Below, in pieces: positions 28,901 to 36,551 of a DNA stretch of 64,000 nucleotides; position 1 is the stretch's first letter; each line of letters opens with the position of its first letter. Below the pieces are notes generated by a model. That model was not told where the DNA came from, ran no database searches, and saw only the letters and a program-made list of their open reading frames with translations. The DNA comes from Lachnospiraceae bacterium. GTDB lineage: Bacteria; Bacillota; Clostridia; Lachnospirales; Lachnospiraceae. The stretch spans positions 27,250 through 91,249 of the forward strand of contig JAGAJL010000011.1 in the NCBI GenBank assembly GCA_017626095.1, read 5' to 3'. A program made the translations under genes and the position numbers.

Positions 28901-29626
28901 CTCGGTGGTAATCAGCAGCTGCATCCCACGGTTTAGCTCATTGAGCAGTTCTGTATTCCCCTTTTTGACAGTAAAATAGAAGGGGGACGCATCCAATACG
29001 GACAACAGAACCGTATCGGGGATGTCATTGGAAGCAGAGACCAGAATCATATCAATCTGACCTGCTTCAAGTGCCTGAATCTTTTCGTCCATAGAATTCA
29101 GATAGACGGGGGTATAGGTAAAGCCGTGGGTCTCAGCAAAATCAACCAGGGCCTGTTCGTTGGAAGAACCGGGGGTCACTGCTATGCGGGCGCCGTTGTA
29201 GGCGCTGAAATCGTCATAGCCATAGCTGGTGTCAGACCGGGCAAACAGACCGCTGGAGGTATAACCGCCCACCAATGTGGAGAAATCCATGGTGTTCTCC
29301 CGTTCCGGCATATAATTGGTGGGAAAGAGGATATCAATTTCGCCGCTCTCCAGCATAGTTATCGCATCGGACCAGGTGCAGTTGACGTACTCATAGGTCC
29401 AGTTGTTAATCAGAGCCAGTTCATTGAGATAGTCTACACAATAGCCTATAGGTTTTCCGTTTTCATCCAAACGAAGCAAATCATTGATTCCGCAGGGAAT
29501 CCGGATGGTTCGTTTCTCTGTCTGCTCCGCCTTGGCATTCAAACCAGGAACAACACAGAAGCAAAGAGCTACTGCCGTCAGCAAAACGACTGCGCGCCAT
29601 ATGTAAGATTTTATTGTCTGTTTCAT
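25976..29626 (-). CDS. BvgS-like hybrid histidine kinase with tandem SBP_bac_3 sensors
   Basis: A 1216-residue membrane kinase. A signal-anchor (1-33) is followed by two periplasmic-binding-protein-type domains (~40-255 and ~275-500, each with amino-acid-binding-protein features) and a TM helix (VLITVSISILAIVIILVVIW). Next come a PAS-like linker, HisKA ([17 protein letters not shown]), HATPase_c (NAVKYTPDGG, EDNGIGM, GTGLGM), and two receivers ([27 protein letters not shown]). The sensors presumably detect amino-acid-like ligands outside the membrane. There is no output domain and no linked regulator. Its DNA is visibly richer in G+C than both flanks, suggesting acquisition. AGGGGA precedes the ATG. 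Confidence 0.92.
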   Translation of the reverse strand: MKQTIKSYIWRAVVLLTAVALCFCVVPGLNAKAEQTEKRTIRIPCGINDLLRLDENGKPIGYCVDYLNELALINNWTYEYVNCTWSDAITMLESGEIDILFPTNYMPERENTMDFSTLVGGYTSSGLFARSDTSYGYDDFSAYNGARIAVTPGSSNEQALVDFAETHGFTYTPVYLNSMDEKIQALEAGQIDMILVSASNDIPDTVLLSVLDASPFYFTVKKGNTELLNELNRGMQLLITTEPELVAETAQKCLVGDNTNALALTDEERAFAASNPEIVVGFYEETEPLAYIQEDGTYSGIYVKLLEHLRDTAGLNLTLCPINRSQNWKKLLKSGEIDFYIGASENIVRQDDEIYSTNAILDYENILITQRSCAFDSLDVPVIALTQGRSYWTEYLPELLQKDIEIQYYTSARQCLLAVTHGDADATLINNLEFNYQSKNDRFANLIQWQNFHFPSEVGLATTMDTDSPMFSIVNKAIRQLSPEFTNSIINNYLNMPYDSYTLADQLYASRMVLITVSISILAIVIILVVIWLAHRRQRTAEETIQKREKYQLQILAALSQDYSVIYYVDLDRNQSKAVQQEKGLRDTPDEDVPLVRQYSEAMQSFLDTYVQPDTKGPLLELCDPQAVICRFREEKGFTVRYRILPNHRNQEFFEMHFVDVSESGQEHAMVLGIRCVDEAVHEEQTQKQLLQDALEAANRASAAKSDFMSKMSHDIRTPMNAIIGMTAIAATHAENSDRVRDALSKISSSSRHLLGLINEVLDMSKIESSTISLTAEEFSLSDLLNSMLLMIQPQIQAHKHRLQIHIQDIQHENVIGDSLRIQQVFLNLMSNAVKYTPDGGEISFTVREQAVSTSSTGCYEFIIEDNGIGMSEEYLTHIFEPFSRAEDLRTSKIQGTGLGMAITQNIVHMMNGNITVESQLGKGSKFTVTIYLRLQDAQDIDTSELADLSVLVVDDDDCACQSLCTMLDEIGMRSEGCTSGQDAVAAVQRALNTALPFYAAILDWKMPGMDGLDTARAIKRLVGDTLPIIILSAYDWSDIELEARAAGVDAFLSKPVFKSGLIRTFKSLRNEAPEDSGQTSPLEPLLQNDFSGHRVLLVEDNDLNREIAREVLELVGLTVEEAENGKIAVEMFSAAKAGYYSLILMDIQMPVMNGYDAATAIRAMKHPDALRVPILAMTANAFVEDIQAAKAAGMNEHLAKPINFEMLSSILKKYL

Positions 29627-29665
29627 ATTACATTCCCCTTACGTTTGAAGTATATATATCTTAAT

Positions 29666-29695
29666 ATTATATACCTGCTTCAAAAAACTCGTCAA
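29666..29695 (-). promoter_or_regulatory. Promoter of the BvgS-like kinase gene
   Basis: TTGACG (29690-29695) and TATAAT (29666-29671) lie on the minus strand with 18-bp spacing, about 40 bp upstream of the ATG at 29626. Confidence 0.6.
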
Positions 29696-29772
29696 TCCTT
29701 GTTTAAATATCAGATGGAGTAATTCAAAAATTCTAACATTATAATTATATTTGCAAGCATTTCACACGCACA

Positions 29773-29807
29773 GAAAATGGGAAGCCTTAATTTATAAGAC
29801 TTCCCAC
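29773..29807 (-). terminator. Terminator of the transglutaminase/Big_2 gene
   Basis: A 12-bp stem (TGGGAAGTCTTA with TAAGGCTTCCCA), 5-nt loop and TTTTCTG on the minus strand, about 35 nt after the gene stop. Confidence 0.75.
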
Positions 29808-29841
29808 TGTTTCTCGCTCATTCGAACTCTCGGCGTGTGCT

Positions 29842-32148
29842 TTACCGCACCGTCACCGTTATGGTCGCTTTTTTGCTTCCCACGCGCACTGTGATCTTCG
29901 CCTTTCCCTTTTTCTTCGCGGTAATCACGCCCTTTGCGCTCACGGAGGCCACTTTTTTATTGGACGAGTTGTAGCTTACCTTATCCGTGGCAGTCAACGG
30001 AAATATGGAAGTTCTAATCCTCAGCTTTTGGCCCTCTTTCAAAGATACCTTTGTAGGCGATACCTTTAACCTTGATACGGTGACCTTCTTTTTCTGTACT
30101 TTGATCAGACAGCGAGCTGACGCGCCGCTCTTCATGGTGACTGTCACATATGCCCTTCCGGCTTTCTTTGCGGTGATTTTTCCGTTTTTCTTGTTCACCT
30201 GAACGACCTTCCGATTCGATGATCGCCAGTACGCCACCTTATCTTTCTTATCTTTTGAAACCACCTTCAAAACCTTCGTTGACTTCTTTACCTGAAGCGG
30301 AAGTGTGGTCACATTCAGCTTTACCTTCACCCGCTTCTCTGACAGCACTTTTTTGCACACAGTACATATCGTCCGCTTCTTCCCATTGGCCAGCTTCTGT
30401 GTGGTGCGATGACTGGTCATGGGGATACTCTTCTCTTCCGCCACGCCGCAGACGCTGCAGGTTCTTCTCATTTTTCCCTCTTTCGTGCAGGTGGGAGCCA
30501 CTGTCTGCTTCCAACCCGCCGTAAACGAATGTCCCAGGGAGCACTCAGATGTGTTGCCGCTTCCCGTGCCGGTATTGTCACCGGTACTTCCGCTTCCTTC
30601 TCCTGTACTGCCACCGGTACTTCCACTTCCTTCTTCAGTACTGTCACCGGTACTTCCGCTTCCTTCTTCAGTGAAGGGGCTGACCGTGAAGCGTTTGTTT
30701 TCGCTGTCATACGCCACCCTGCACAGTTTTTCACCGTACAGCTTCTGATCCAGCGCATACGCGGCCATCGGGTAAATAATATGGTACACACTAGGATACG
30801 CATTATATTCGGCCTCTATCGTGAAAGCTGTCTCTCCAGCGGCCAGTTTTTCCCGAAGCGTTTTCTCCAGTGGATCTGTCCACCGGGAAATCTCTCCGGA
30901 ACGAATAAAATAATTTCTCTCATAGCTGGTACACGGACGGCTGTTCACCGGCTCATGATCTGAATGAACCTTCTTGATCATCTCGTCCGTCACGCCGAAA
31001 TACAAATGATTCATATAGTCCATACTTTGAGAATATTTGCCGCCGTCCCAGGTGGCATCGATCTGCGTCCACTCCCCGTCCAGCCGCACACAGCTCCACA
31101 CGTGTCCGTTTCCCTCCGCACGCTCGCTGGGGATTCCCACTTTTCCAAGCAGAAGAGCCAGTGCACGGTAATAGCTCTCACAGGTGCCTTTTCCCCGGAG
31201 GAGAACTCCATCCGCACCCATGTAGATTCCGCTGTTGTCATATTCTGAATGATTGATGATCCAGTCATGGAAATAGAGCGCCTTCTCATAATCTGTGCTG
31301 CATCCGGCCGCCAGACACTCACTCACGATGCCATCTGCCACCTCATCCAGTGACAGCGTTGCTTCATCTGAAATGGTAAAATAATATCTTTCACTGTCAG
31401 CCGTTTTCAGAGGCATCGTGCCAAAATCCATCACATATCCCTTGATGTAGTAATCTCCAGGAGATACAAAAGTAAAGGAAAACTGATTGCTTTCCACATA
31501 TTTGCATTTGACCGGATCTACAAGTGATGTATATCCTCCTGTAGTTTCATCCTTCATCATAACTGTGTTGACCAGAAACATATACCGGGGCTTTTGCTGC
31601 CCGTTAAACTCCACCACATCTCCCATGGCTCCGCTGCCGTTTACCGGCGTCATGGTGAAAGTGACGGGAACATTGCACCGCAATTCGCTCTCCGGCTTAT
31701 CAAGCGCCATAAGAAGCTGCAGTGTATCCTCCTGTGCAGAGAAGTATCCGGGCTCCAGCTCCACAGCCGACTCAATCAGCAGTTCCTCCTCCGGCTCCTG
31801 CACACCTTCCGATAACTGCACTTCTTCCGGTTCCTGCACACTTTCCGATGGCTGTACTTCCCCCAGCCCCTGTGTATCTTCCGATGAATGCGCTTTCTCC
31901 GTCCACTGTACGATCGGAGCGCTCACATTCTCCGTGACATCCTCAAATAATATCTCTTCTGCATCCTCTGCCCAAATATCTTCGTAACTCGTTTTCTCTG
32001 ATGACTCTGGATATGTCACAGATGCAGTATTTTCTTTATCATATTCCTCAAGCAGAACCTCCGCTTCCCACATTTTCTCCGTCATCGCCAAAGACGGTGT
32101 TTGCAGCGCCAGGCAAATTGCCAGGAAAATCGCACTTTTTCTCATCAC
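29842..32148 (-). CDS. Secreted transglutaminase-like protein with Big_2 domains
   Basis: A 768-residue exported protein with a signal peptide at 1-22. A Glu/Pro/Ser-rich repeat linker (~90-130) and a beta-sandwich (~155-260) come first. The transglutaminase/protease-like core has the catalytic Cys in RGKGTCESYYRAL, His in GNGHVWSCVRLDG and Asp in IDATWD, so the triad is intact. A Gly/Ser/Thr-Glu repeat linker (~500-540), a four-Cys module (CTKEGKMRRTCSVCG, CTVCKK) and two Big_2-like domains (~600-768) complete it. It probably acts at the cell surface, as a peptidase-like or crosslinking enzyme. The C-terminal architecture resembles that of the giant protein at 12637. Confidence 0.87.
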   Translation of the reverse strand: MMRKSAIFLAICLALQTPSLAMTEKMWEAEVLLEEYDKENTASVTYPESSEKTSYEDIWAEDAEEILFEDVTENVSAPIVQWTEKAHSSEDTQGLGEVQPSESVQEPEEVQLSEGVQEPEEELLIESAVELEPGYFSAQEDTLQLLMALDKPESELRCNVPVTFTMTPVNGSGAMGDVVEFNGQQKPRYMFLVNTVMMKDETTGGYTSLVDPVKCKYVESNQFSFTFVSPGDYYIKGYVMDFGTMPLKTADSERYYFTISDEATLSLDEVADGIVSECLAAGCSTDYEKALYFHDWIINHSEYDNSGIYMGADGVLLRGKGTCESYYRALALLLGKVGIPSERAEGNGHVWSCVRLDGEWTQIDATWDGGKYSQSMDYMNHLYFGVTDEMIKKVHSDHEPVNSRPCTSYERNYFIRSGEISRWTDPLEKTLREKLAAGETAFTIEAEYNAYPSVYHIIYPMAAYALDQKLYGEKLCRVAYDSENKRFTVSPFTEEGSGSTGDSTEEGSGSTGGSTGEGSGSTGDNTGTGSGNTSECSLGHSFTAGWKQTVAPTCTKEGKMRRTCSVCGVAEEKSIPMTSHRTTQKLANGKKRTICTVCKKVLSEKRVKVKLNVTTLPLQVKKSTKVLKVVSKDKKDKVAYWRSSNRKVVQVNKKNGKITAKKAGRAYVTVTMKSGASARCLIKVQKKKVTVSRLKVSPTKVSLKEGQKLRIRTSIFPLTATDKVSYNSSNKKVASVSAKGVITAKKKGKAKITVRVGSKKATITVTVR
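30570..30690 (-). repeat. Tandem repeat encoding a Gly/Ser/Thr/Glu linker
   Basis: Three to four imperfect copies of a ~36-39-bp unit encode (T)EEGSGSTG(D/G)S. A second tandem block encoding EPEEVQLSE-type units lies at about 31785-31870. Both are intragenic spacer repeats likely to vary in length between strains. Confidence 0.7.
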
Positions 32149-32328
32149 TCATCCCCTCCAACTTCCTTTTCTTCTATTGTAGTAAATTTTCTCGCCAGAT
32201 GCAATTACAATATTTAAAAACAAAAATCAACAGGCTGACAGGAATTTCAACGGAATTTGTCAGAACCTCTTTTGGGGTAGGAAAAGTAATTACTTTATTC
32301 TGACAACATCATATTAACATCACAGAGG

Positions 32329-32371
32329 AAAAAAAAGCTCTGAAACACCTATAAAATAAGCATTTCAGAGC
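32329..32371 (-). terminator. Rho-independent terminator
   Basis: On the minus strand, GCTCTGAAA pairs with TTTCAGAGC and is followed by TTTTTTTT. It would end transcripts from the membrane-protein gene at 32527-33441. Confidence 0.8.
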
Positions 32372-32451
32372 AAAATGTTTACTATTCGAACTCGGCGTGT
32401 CCTTTATTGCTCTTAACTATATTTGTTTAAGTTTTATGCAAATACACACCT

Positions 32452-32496
32452 GTTTTTACTTCAATTACATCAATTATTATGGCTTGCTGATTTTCT
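32452..32496 (-). repeat. 45-bp dispersed repeat, copy B
   Basis: 44 of 45 bases are identical to 24905-24949. On the minus strand it again encodes ENQQAII(I)DVIEVKTGV in an ORF without a start, stopping soon after. The neighbouring bases (about 32415-32450) also show weaker similarity to 25565-25600. Confidence 0.65.
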
Positions 32497-32526
32497 GTTG
32501 CCAAAATGTTGCCATAACTATACACC

Positions 32527-33441
32527 TCAATCATATCTAGGATCAAACTGTTTTATATAGTCATGAAAATCATTTATATCTGTAAATAAATATAATTTCT
32601 CATAATCACTTTCTCTCAATTCTCTTAATTTCCTTTCCTTAGCAGTACTAGTAGCTCCACCAATATATATCTGGTATTTTACATATTCTGGTGAAAATTC
32701 ATTATAATCACTTAACTGAATATACTTTAAGTGTGGATAATATCTTTTTGCTATTTTTATTACATTAATTGCCATGTCTAATGGTACTTTACACCCTAAC
32801 CAAATTGCCTCATGTTCTACATTACTAACAAACTTTTTATCACTTCCAAATCTATATATATCTGCAATATAATTTTGCTTAACCAATTCTTCAAGAAACT
32901 TATAACACTTGTACATAGGACTAATTTCGACTTTTAATATTGTTTCTTCCTCATCTTCGAAAGCTCCCGTTAAAAAGTTATCCATATTAGATAGATAATC
33001 TTCTTTATCATCTTCTGATATTATTGAATCTTCCATTGCCGGAATAATCTTCTTTTGTAATTGAACAATCTCCGCCAATGTATCCTTTAATATTGCAATA
33101 CTTTTATCATTATCTTCTCTTTGAGTCATAGTTTTATTATCAGTTATTACGTTTTCGTTTTTCTGTGTATTGCTATTATATGTATTAACAAAATTTTGCT
33201 CATCTTTATAGTCAGATGGTGAATACAACTTTTTATGATGTTTAGTGACAAGCAAATAAAATACCCAAAGAACAAGACACGGAAATAAAACAACAAATAT
33301 AACCAATATGGTATTTTGAAAATCATTTAGATTACTCTTCACTATTACAGTACTAGCTATTGCCTCTGTTAATACCAAAAATATTCCTATTACACCTATG
33401 GGATTTTTGAAGAAATTACCTTTATCACCTATATTATTCAT
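32527..33441 (-). CDS. Two-transmembrane protein of unknown function
   Basis: A 304-residue protein. Two TM helices (~15-36 IGVIGIFLVLTEAIAS, ~44-66 ILVIFVVLFPCLVLWVFYLL) are followed by a polar linker rich in Asn/Asp/Lys and a helical acidic stretch (~110-170). The cytoplasmic C-terminal domain (~175-304) contains HEAIWLGCKVPLDMAINVI, YPHLKYIQLSDY and IYIGGATSTAKERKLRELR. The architecture (short 2TM anchor plus soluble domain) resembles membrane effectors of phage defence, but I recognise no family. The gene is markedly AT-rich. GAAGGAGAAG precedes the ATG. Confidence 0.65.
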   Translation of the reverse strand: MNNIGDKGNFFKNPIGVIGIFLVLTEAIASTVIVKSNLNDFQNTILVIFVVLFPCLVLWVFYLLVTKHHKKLYSPSDYKDEQNFVNTYNSNTQKNENVITDNKTMTQREDNDKSIAILKDTLAEIVQLQKKIIPAMEDSIISEDDKEDYLSNMDNFLTGAFEDEEETILKVEISPMYKCYKFLEELVKQNYIADIYRFGSDKKFVSNVEHEAIWLGCKVPLDMAINVIKIAKRYYPHLKYIQLSDYNEFSPEYVKYQIYIGGATSTAKERKLRELRESDYEKLYLFTDINDFHDYIKQFDPRYD

Positions 33442-33778
33442 TTTTCTTCTCCTTCATAGTTAATTGGCAACGCTCTTTTATAAAAATCTAATAATTCATA
33501 TATAGCAGACAATCTTATAGACTACCTGCCATATAGAATGCTCTGTATTAACTTGCTATTATTCAAGCTTGACTTTTACTAACTAATTTTGCTTAGGAAT
33601 TATTCTCTGCCGAATATATAAATCCTTTGATTATTTGACTTATCCATATTATCCTGCCTATATAAGCTAATGCTATCATTTTGTTATCGCTGTTGATAAC
33701 ACCAACTCTATAACTGTGGATAATAACAATATGTTGTGATTTAAATTATAAGCGACTTTGCTTAACAAATCAATATGT
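33442..33778. other. AT-rich intergenic region, no gene seen
   Basis: This region is full of stops in all frames. It contains a GTTAATTGGCAAC (also present at 45834-45846) and short inverted repeats such as GTTATCGCTGTTGATAAC. It separates the MarR operon from the membrane-protein gene and presumably holds the promoter of the latter. Confidence 0.4.
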
Positions 33779-33988
33779 TTAGCAAATCTCATTTAATAAT
33801 TCTAATGACCTTTTATAAAGCGGGTCTAACTCACACCCACAACTGCCGCATTCTCTATCTGCTTGTTTGATAGATGCAATGAGTGTATCTTTATCATTTT
33901 CTCCCTTCAACCATGCATGTGCAGGAATAGAAATTAAGTCCCATCCAGATGCTGCAAATTTTTCCATAATACTTCTCAATTCTTCCAT
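33779..33988 (-). CDS. Small conserved protein with CGSCGCE motif
   Basis: A 69-residue protein. An N-terminal helix region (MEELRSIMEKFAASGWDLI) is followed by AHAWLKGENDKDTLIASIK and a Cys-rich ECGSCGCELD motif that could bind a metal. The function is unknown. AAAGGATG precedes its ATG. It is the last gene of the MarR-PNPOx-KTR operon, 6 nt after the (interrupted) KTR gene. Confidence 0.65.
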   Translation of the reverse strand: MEELRSIMEKFAASGWDLISIPAHAWLKGENDKDTLIASIKQADRECGSCGCELDPLYKRSLELLNEIC

Positions 33989-33994
33989 AATGTT

Positions 33995-34174
33995 TCATCC
34001 TTTCTGATTTTGATAATCTTTAATGACCCTTACATCTAAATCTTTCGCATCAACTAAACTTTCCTGTCTACACTTAGGACAATACAGCGGAAAATACTTT
34101 AGTTCTGTATCTTCTCTAATTCTATTTCATGTTTTATTGCCACAAACAGGGCAAAGTATCCATTCTGTTTCCAT
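33995..34174 (-). pseudogene. Cysteine-rich KTR domain protein with an in-frame stop
   Basis: The reading frame METEWILCPVCGNKT-stop-NRIREDTELKYFPLYCPKC and RQESLVD is the zinc-ribbon KTR protein found in many Firmicute mobile elements (two CPxC pairs). Codon 16 is TGA (34127-34129); a single C-to-T change from CGA explains it. The start overlaps the PNPOx stop (TAATG). Without suppression only 15 residues would be made, so the zinc ribbon is lost. Confidence 0.7.
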
Positions 34175-34602
34175 TACTCTAAGTCCTCAATGTTGAAACT
34201 TTCCGTTTTTAAATCACAATAGTGCCTGCCTTTTATTGCTGTAAATTTCAGTACACAATAGTCCGGGTCAGTTACACCCTGCTTATAATACATGGTATCT
34301 CCTGTACGCCATATTTCCTGCTTTATATCATCATCTTGTAGAACTTCCATTGTCCCTGTCAGCATAATGCCCTCATACTTAAAACGCCCTCTATGATAAA
34401 CATAGATACTTGCTTTTGGATTCTTCATAAACTGTTGTGAACGCATGGAAGATGTATTCGTGGAAAAATAAAAACAATTCCCCTCTATCTTTCGTGGCGT
34501 AAACATTGCTTTCATATTTGGAAAACCATCTTCATCTACAGAACCAACAAAAGCTGTTTTTTGTTTTTGAATAAATTCGATGATACTTTCTCTTGTTCTC
34601 AT
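34174..34602 (-). CDS. Pyridoxamine 5'-phosphate oxidase family protein
   Basis: A 142-residue split-barrel flavin-binding protein: KQKTAFVGSVDEDGFPNMKAM, NCFYFSTNTSSMRSQQFMKN, ASIYVYHRGRFKYEGIMLTG. It probably uses FMN or F420-like flavins for reductase or oxidase chemistry on an unknown compound. It lies 23 nt downstream of marR in the same operon, and its stop overlaps the start of the KTR pseudogene. A role in detoxifying the ligand sensed by MarR is plausible. Confidence 0.82.
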   Translation of the reverse strand: MRTRESIIEFIQKQKTAFVGSVDEDGFPNMKAMFTPRKIEGNCFYFSTNTSSMRSQQFMKNPKASIYVYHRGRFKYEGIMLTGTMEVLQDDDIKQEIWRTGDTMYYKQGVTDPDYCVLKFTAIKGRHYCDLKTESFNIEDLE

Positions 34603-34625
34603 TTATTATCCTCCTCGCTTTTGAA

Positions 34626-35066
34626 TTATTTGTTTTTATGCAAATTTTCTACCAAAGTTTCCAGTATTCGGGCAAGATACTGTTCAAATTGTTTTTGCTC
34701 CTTTTCCGAAAAACCTTGGTAAAACAACATGTTCATTTGCTGAGATACAACTTCATATTTTGCTTGTAATGATTTTGCATACTCCGTAAGCGACACAATG
34801 GTCTGGCGACGATTCTTAGGATTGATATTCCTTTCCACAATTCCCTTATTAACCATACCATTTATTACAACGGATACTGTATTTTTAGCAAGGGAGGTTT
34901 TTTCACTTATTTCACTGATTGTAAGATTATCTGTTTTCCACAAAATAAATAAGATTCTTCCCTGTCCGCCACTTATTTCAATGCCATTTTCAAGTAATAG
35001 CCTTTCAAAAATCCTATCTTGAAGCTGTTTTATCTGCGTAATATAAAATCCACCCTTTGTTTCCAA
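34626..35066 (-). CDS. MarR-family transcriptional regulator
   Basis: A 146-residue winged-helix repressor. An N-terminal dimerisation helix is followed by the DNA-reading region ISEISEKTSLAKNTVSVVIN and the wing IVERNINPKNRRQTIVSLTE, then a C-terminal dimer helix. It probably represses its own operon through the palindrome GTTCTATATAGAAC at 35094-35107, which sits immediately downstream of the -10 box. An aromatic or oxidising ligand would release it. Confidence 0.88.
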   Translation of the reverse strand: METKGGFYITQIKQLQDRIFERLLLENGIEISGGQGRILFILWKTDNLTISEISEKTSLAKNTVSVVINGMVNKGIVERNINPKNRRQTIVSLTEYAKSLQAKYEVVSQQMNMLFYQGFSEKEQKQFEQYLARILETLVENLHKNK

Positions 35067-35093
35067 TCCATCACCTCTAATCCTATTGGAACA

Positions 35094-35136
35094 GTTCTAT
35101 ATAGAACAATTATAAGTTTAGCATAATTTTGTTCAA
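35094..35136 (-). promoter_or_regulatory. marR operon promoter with operator
   Basis: TTGAAC (35131-35136), 16-bp spacer, TATAAT (35109-35114), then one base and the perfect 14-bp palindrome GTTCTATATAGAAC (35094-35107). A repressor bound there would block promoter clearance. About 27 bp separate it from the start codon. Confidence 0.75.
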
Positions 35137-35157
35137 AAAGCAACTTAAAATATTACA

Positions 35158-35183
35158 GCACTTCTGCAAAAGTACAGAAGTGC
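35158..35183. terminator. Stem-loop, possible terminator
   Basis: GCACTTCTG pairs with CAGAAGTGC around an 8-nt loop. On the minus strand it is followed by TGTAATATTTT, a poor U tract. It sits between the isochorismatase gene end region and the marR promoter. Confidence 0.5.
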
Positions 35184-35242
35184 CGCCATTTTATACATAA
35201 AGAATTTTTCTCACCACAATTTCTCCCACTCACATCCAAATA

Positions 35243-35361
35243 TTATTCATTTTCCTGATAATGATATTCTATCTCCAAATTTTTCATCACTTCATCCATA
35301 AACAATTTCTGCTCTTCCTCATCCAGCCACTTAAGCAAGTGCAAAACCTGCTCTCTTTCTC
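35243..35361 (-). pseudogene. Possible C-terminal gene fragment
   Basis: Directly after the isochorismatase stop, another frame encodes IREREQVLHLLKWLDEEEQ and then LFMDEVMKNLEIEY to a stop. It has a helical, acidic, protein-like composition but no start codon. It looks like the tail of a helical gene whose front was lost. I do not recognise the family. Confidence 0.35.
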
Positions 35362-35880
35362 TTATACTATCTTTGCAAAAACACCCTCTAAGGAAGCAAG
35401 AAAAGTCTTTTGAACAATCTCTGCCGGAATAATTTCACCTGATATTTCCAAATCCATAGTTGCACACCCATCAGCCACAAGGTCAACTTCATATCCATAA
35501 TCCATAGCCGCACGAACCGTTGTGTCAACACACATATGTGTCATCATTCCACATACAATCAGTTTCTTGATGCCTTTTTCTTTTAAATAAGAATCCAATT
35601 CAGTTTCGTAAAAACTATTTGGATAATATTTAACAATTACCTTATCATCAGGCAATGGTTTAATGCGTTCTGAAATCTCACAGCCATAGGTATTCTCAAG
35701 GAAAAATGTATCATCCGGCGAATTGATATGCTGGATATAAATAATAGGACGCTTTTGTGTGCGACTTTCTTGTATTAATGATTGAATTTTCTCTTCTGCC
35801 TCATATGCATGATAAAGCTCACATGTTCCACCCGGAAAATAATCATTCTGCACATCAATAATAACTAGCGCTTCTCTCAT
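35362..35880 (-). CDS. Isochorismatase-family cysteine hydrolase
   Basis: A 172-residue cysteine hydrolase: catalytic Asp in ALVIIDVQNDYF (residue ~9), Lys in the VIVKYYPNSFYET region, and nucleophile Cys in MMTHMCVDTTVRAA. The family includes nicotinamidases and isochorismatase-like amidases; the substrate here is unclear. ATG 35880 fits AGGAG at 9 nt; a TTG six bases upstream is too close to that site. It is cytoplasmic. Confidence 0.87.
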   Translation of the reverse strand: MREALVIIDVQNDYFPGGTCELYHAYEAEEKIQSLIQESRTQKRPIIYIQHINSPDDTFFLENTYGCEISERIKPLPDDKVIVKYYPNSFYETELDSYLKEKGIKKLIVCGMMTHMCVDTTVRAAMDYGYEVDLVADGCATMDLEISGEIIPAEIVQKTFLASLEGVFAKIV

Positions 35881-35892
35881 TTTCAAATTCTC

Positions 35893-36006
35893 CTAAAACT
35901 CAAATTTATTCTGTTCTGTAATTTCTCCATTATCCGCTTCCCACTCCTTGCCATAACAAATATAAATCTCACCATTCCATATACACACCCTGTATTTTAC
36001 TCGCAA
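35893..36006 (-). CDS. Possible 37-residue protein (TTG start)
   Basis: This short frame from TTG 36006 reads LRVKYRVCIWNGEIYICYGK and EWEADNGEITEQNKFEF. It overlaps no other gene and lies 2 nt after the GNAT stop. The GGAGAAGGTG at that gene's end could serve as a ribosome site. It could instead be a remnant. There is no recognised family. Confidence 0.3.
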   Translation of the reverse strand: MRVKYRVCIWNGEIYICYGKEWEADNGEITEQNKFEF

Positions 36007-36008
36007 TT

Positions 36009-36458
36009 TTACACCTTCTCCAAGTACACAAATCTCAATTCTTCCGTAACCTGTTCCTCGTCAAAAATTTTATAACCAAGCTTTCTATACAATGCTATAT
36101 TCTTTTCGCTCTTGGTACTGGTAAACAGCTCGTATCTTTGTTTTGGATATTGCTTTTCCATTGCAAGCAAAAGTTGTGTTCCTATCCCTTGTCCCTGTTT
36201 TGATGGATGAACCATCAATTTTCCAATATAAACAGTCCCGTTATCGCAAAATGCTCTCACAGAACCTATAATGGTTTTGTCTTCATCTAACGCTTTCAAA
36301 ATGAGACCTTTTTGATGTTCGTTTTCCACATCCGCCAAGGTTTGTTTTAATGGCGGAATATCTTGGTTATCAAAGAGCCTTGCCTCACTTTGATAGGCAA
36401 GATACTGCAAGTCTAGTATTTTCTGTAAATCTTCTTTTTCTGCTTTTACTATAACCAT
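36009..36458 (-). CDS. GNAT-family N-acetyltransferase
   Basis: A 149-residue GNAT. YIGKLMVHPSKQGQGIGTQLLL is the acetyl-CoA loop region and SEKNIALYRKLGYKIF the C-terminal motif. The longer ORF starts 15 codons earlier without a ribosome site, while ATG 36458 has GGAGA at a good distance. The substrate is unknown. It stands between the isochorismatase and EFR1 genes. Confidence 0.84.
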   Translation of the reverse strand: MVIVKAEKEDLQKILDLQYLAYQSEARLFDNQDIPPLKQTLADVENEHQKGLILKALDEDKTIIGSVRAFCDNGTVYIGKLMVHPSKQGQGIGTQLLLAMEKQYPKQRYELFTSTKSEKNIALYRKLGYKIFDEEQVTEELRFVYLEKV

Positions 36459-36551
36459 GATATATTCTCCAAAATATAATACACAAAGTTTTTCTTCATA
36501 CAAATCAATTATCTCTTTAATTTTTCAGTCACTATATATGAGCACTTATTC

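Larger units (their letters stand above)
32149..32526. other. Intergenic region with terminator and repeat copy B
   Basis: No complete gene is seen here. It contains the terminator at 32329-32371, the sequence TTCGAACTCGGCGTGT near 32390 (also seen near 29822 with a 2-nt insertion) and the 45-bp repeat at 32452-32496. The strand 32210-32330 is AT-rich and would hold the promoter of the transglutaminase gene; no convincing -35/-10 pair was found. Confidence 0.5.

Noticed and set aside
30570-30690. Regular repeats in the transglutaminase gene considered as a CRISPR array
   Set aside because: The units are in frame, have no unique spacers and encode a Gly/Ser/Thr/Glu linker.
32380-32410. TTCGAA-containing sequence as a tRNA gene or tRNA fragment
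   Set aside because: No acceptor, D or anticodon stems can be folded around the T-loop-like core.
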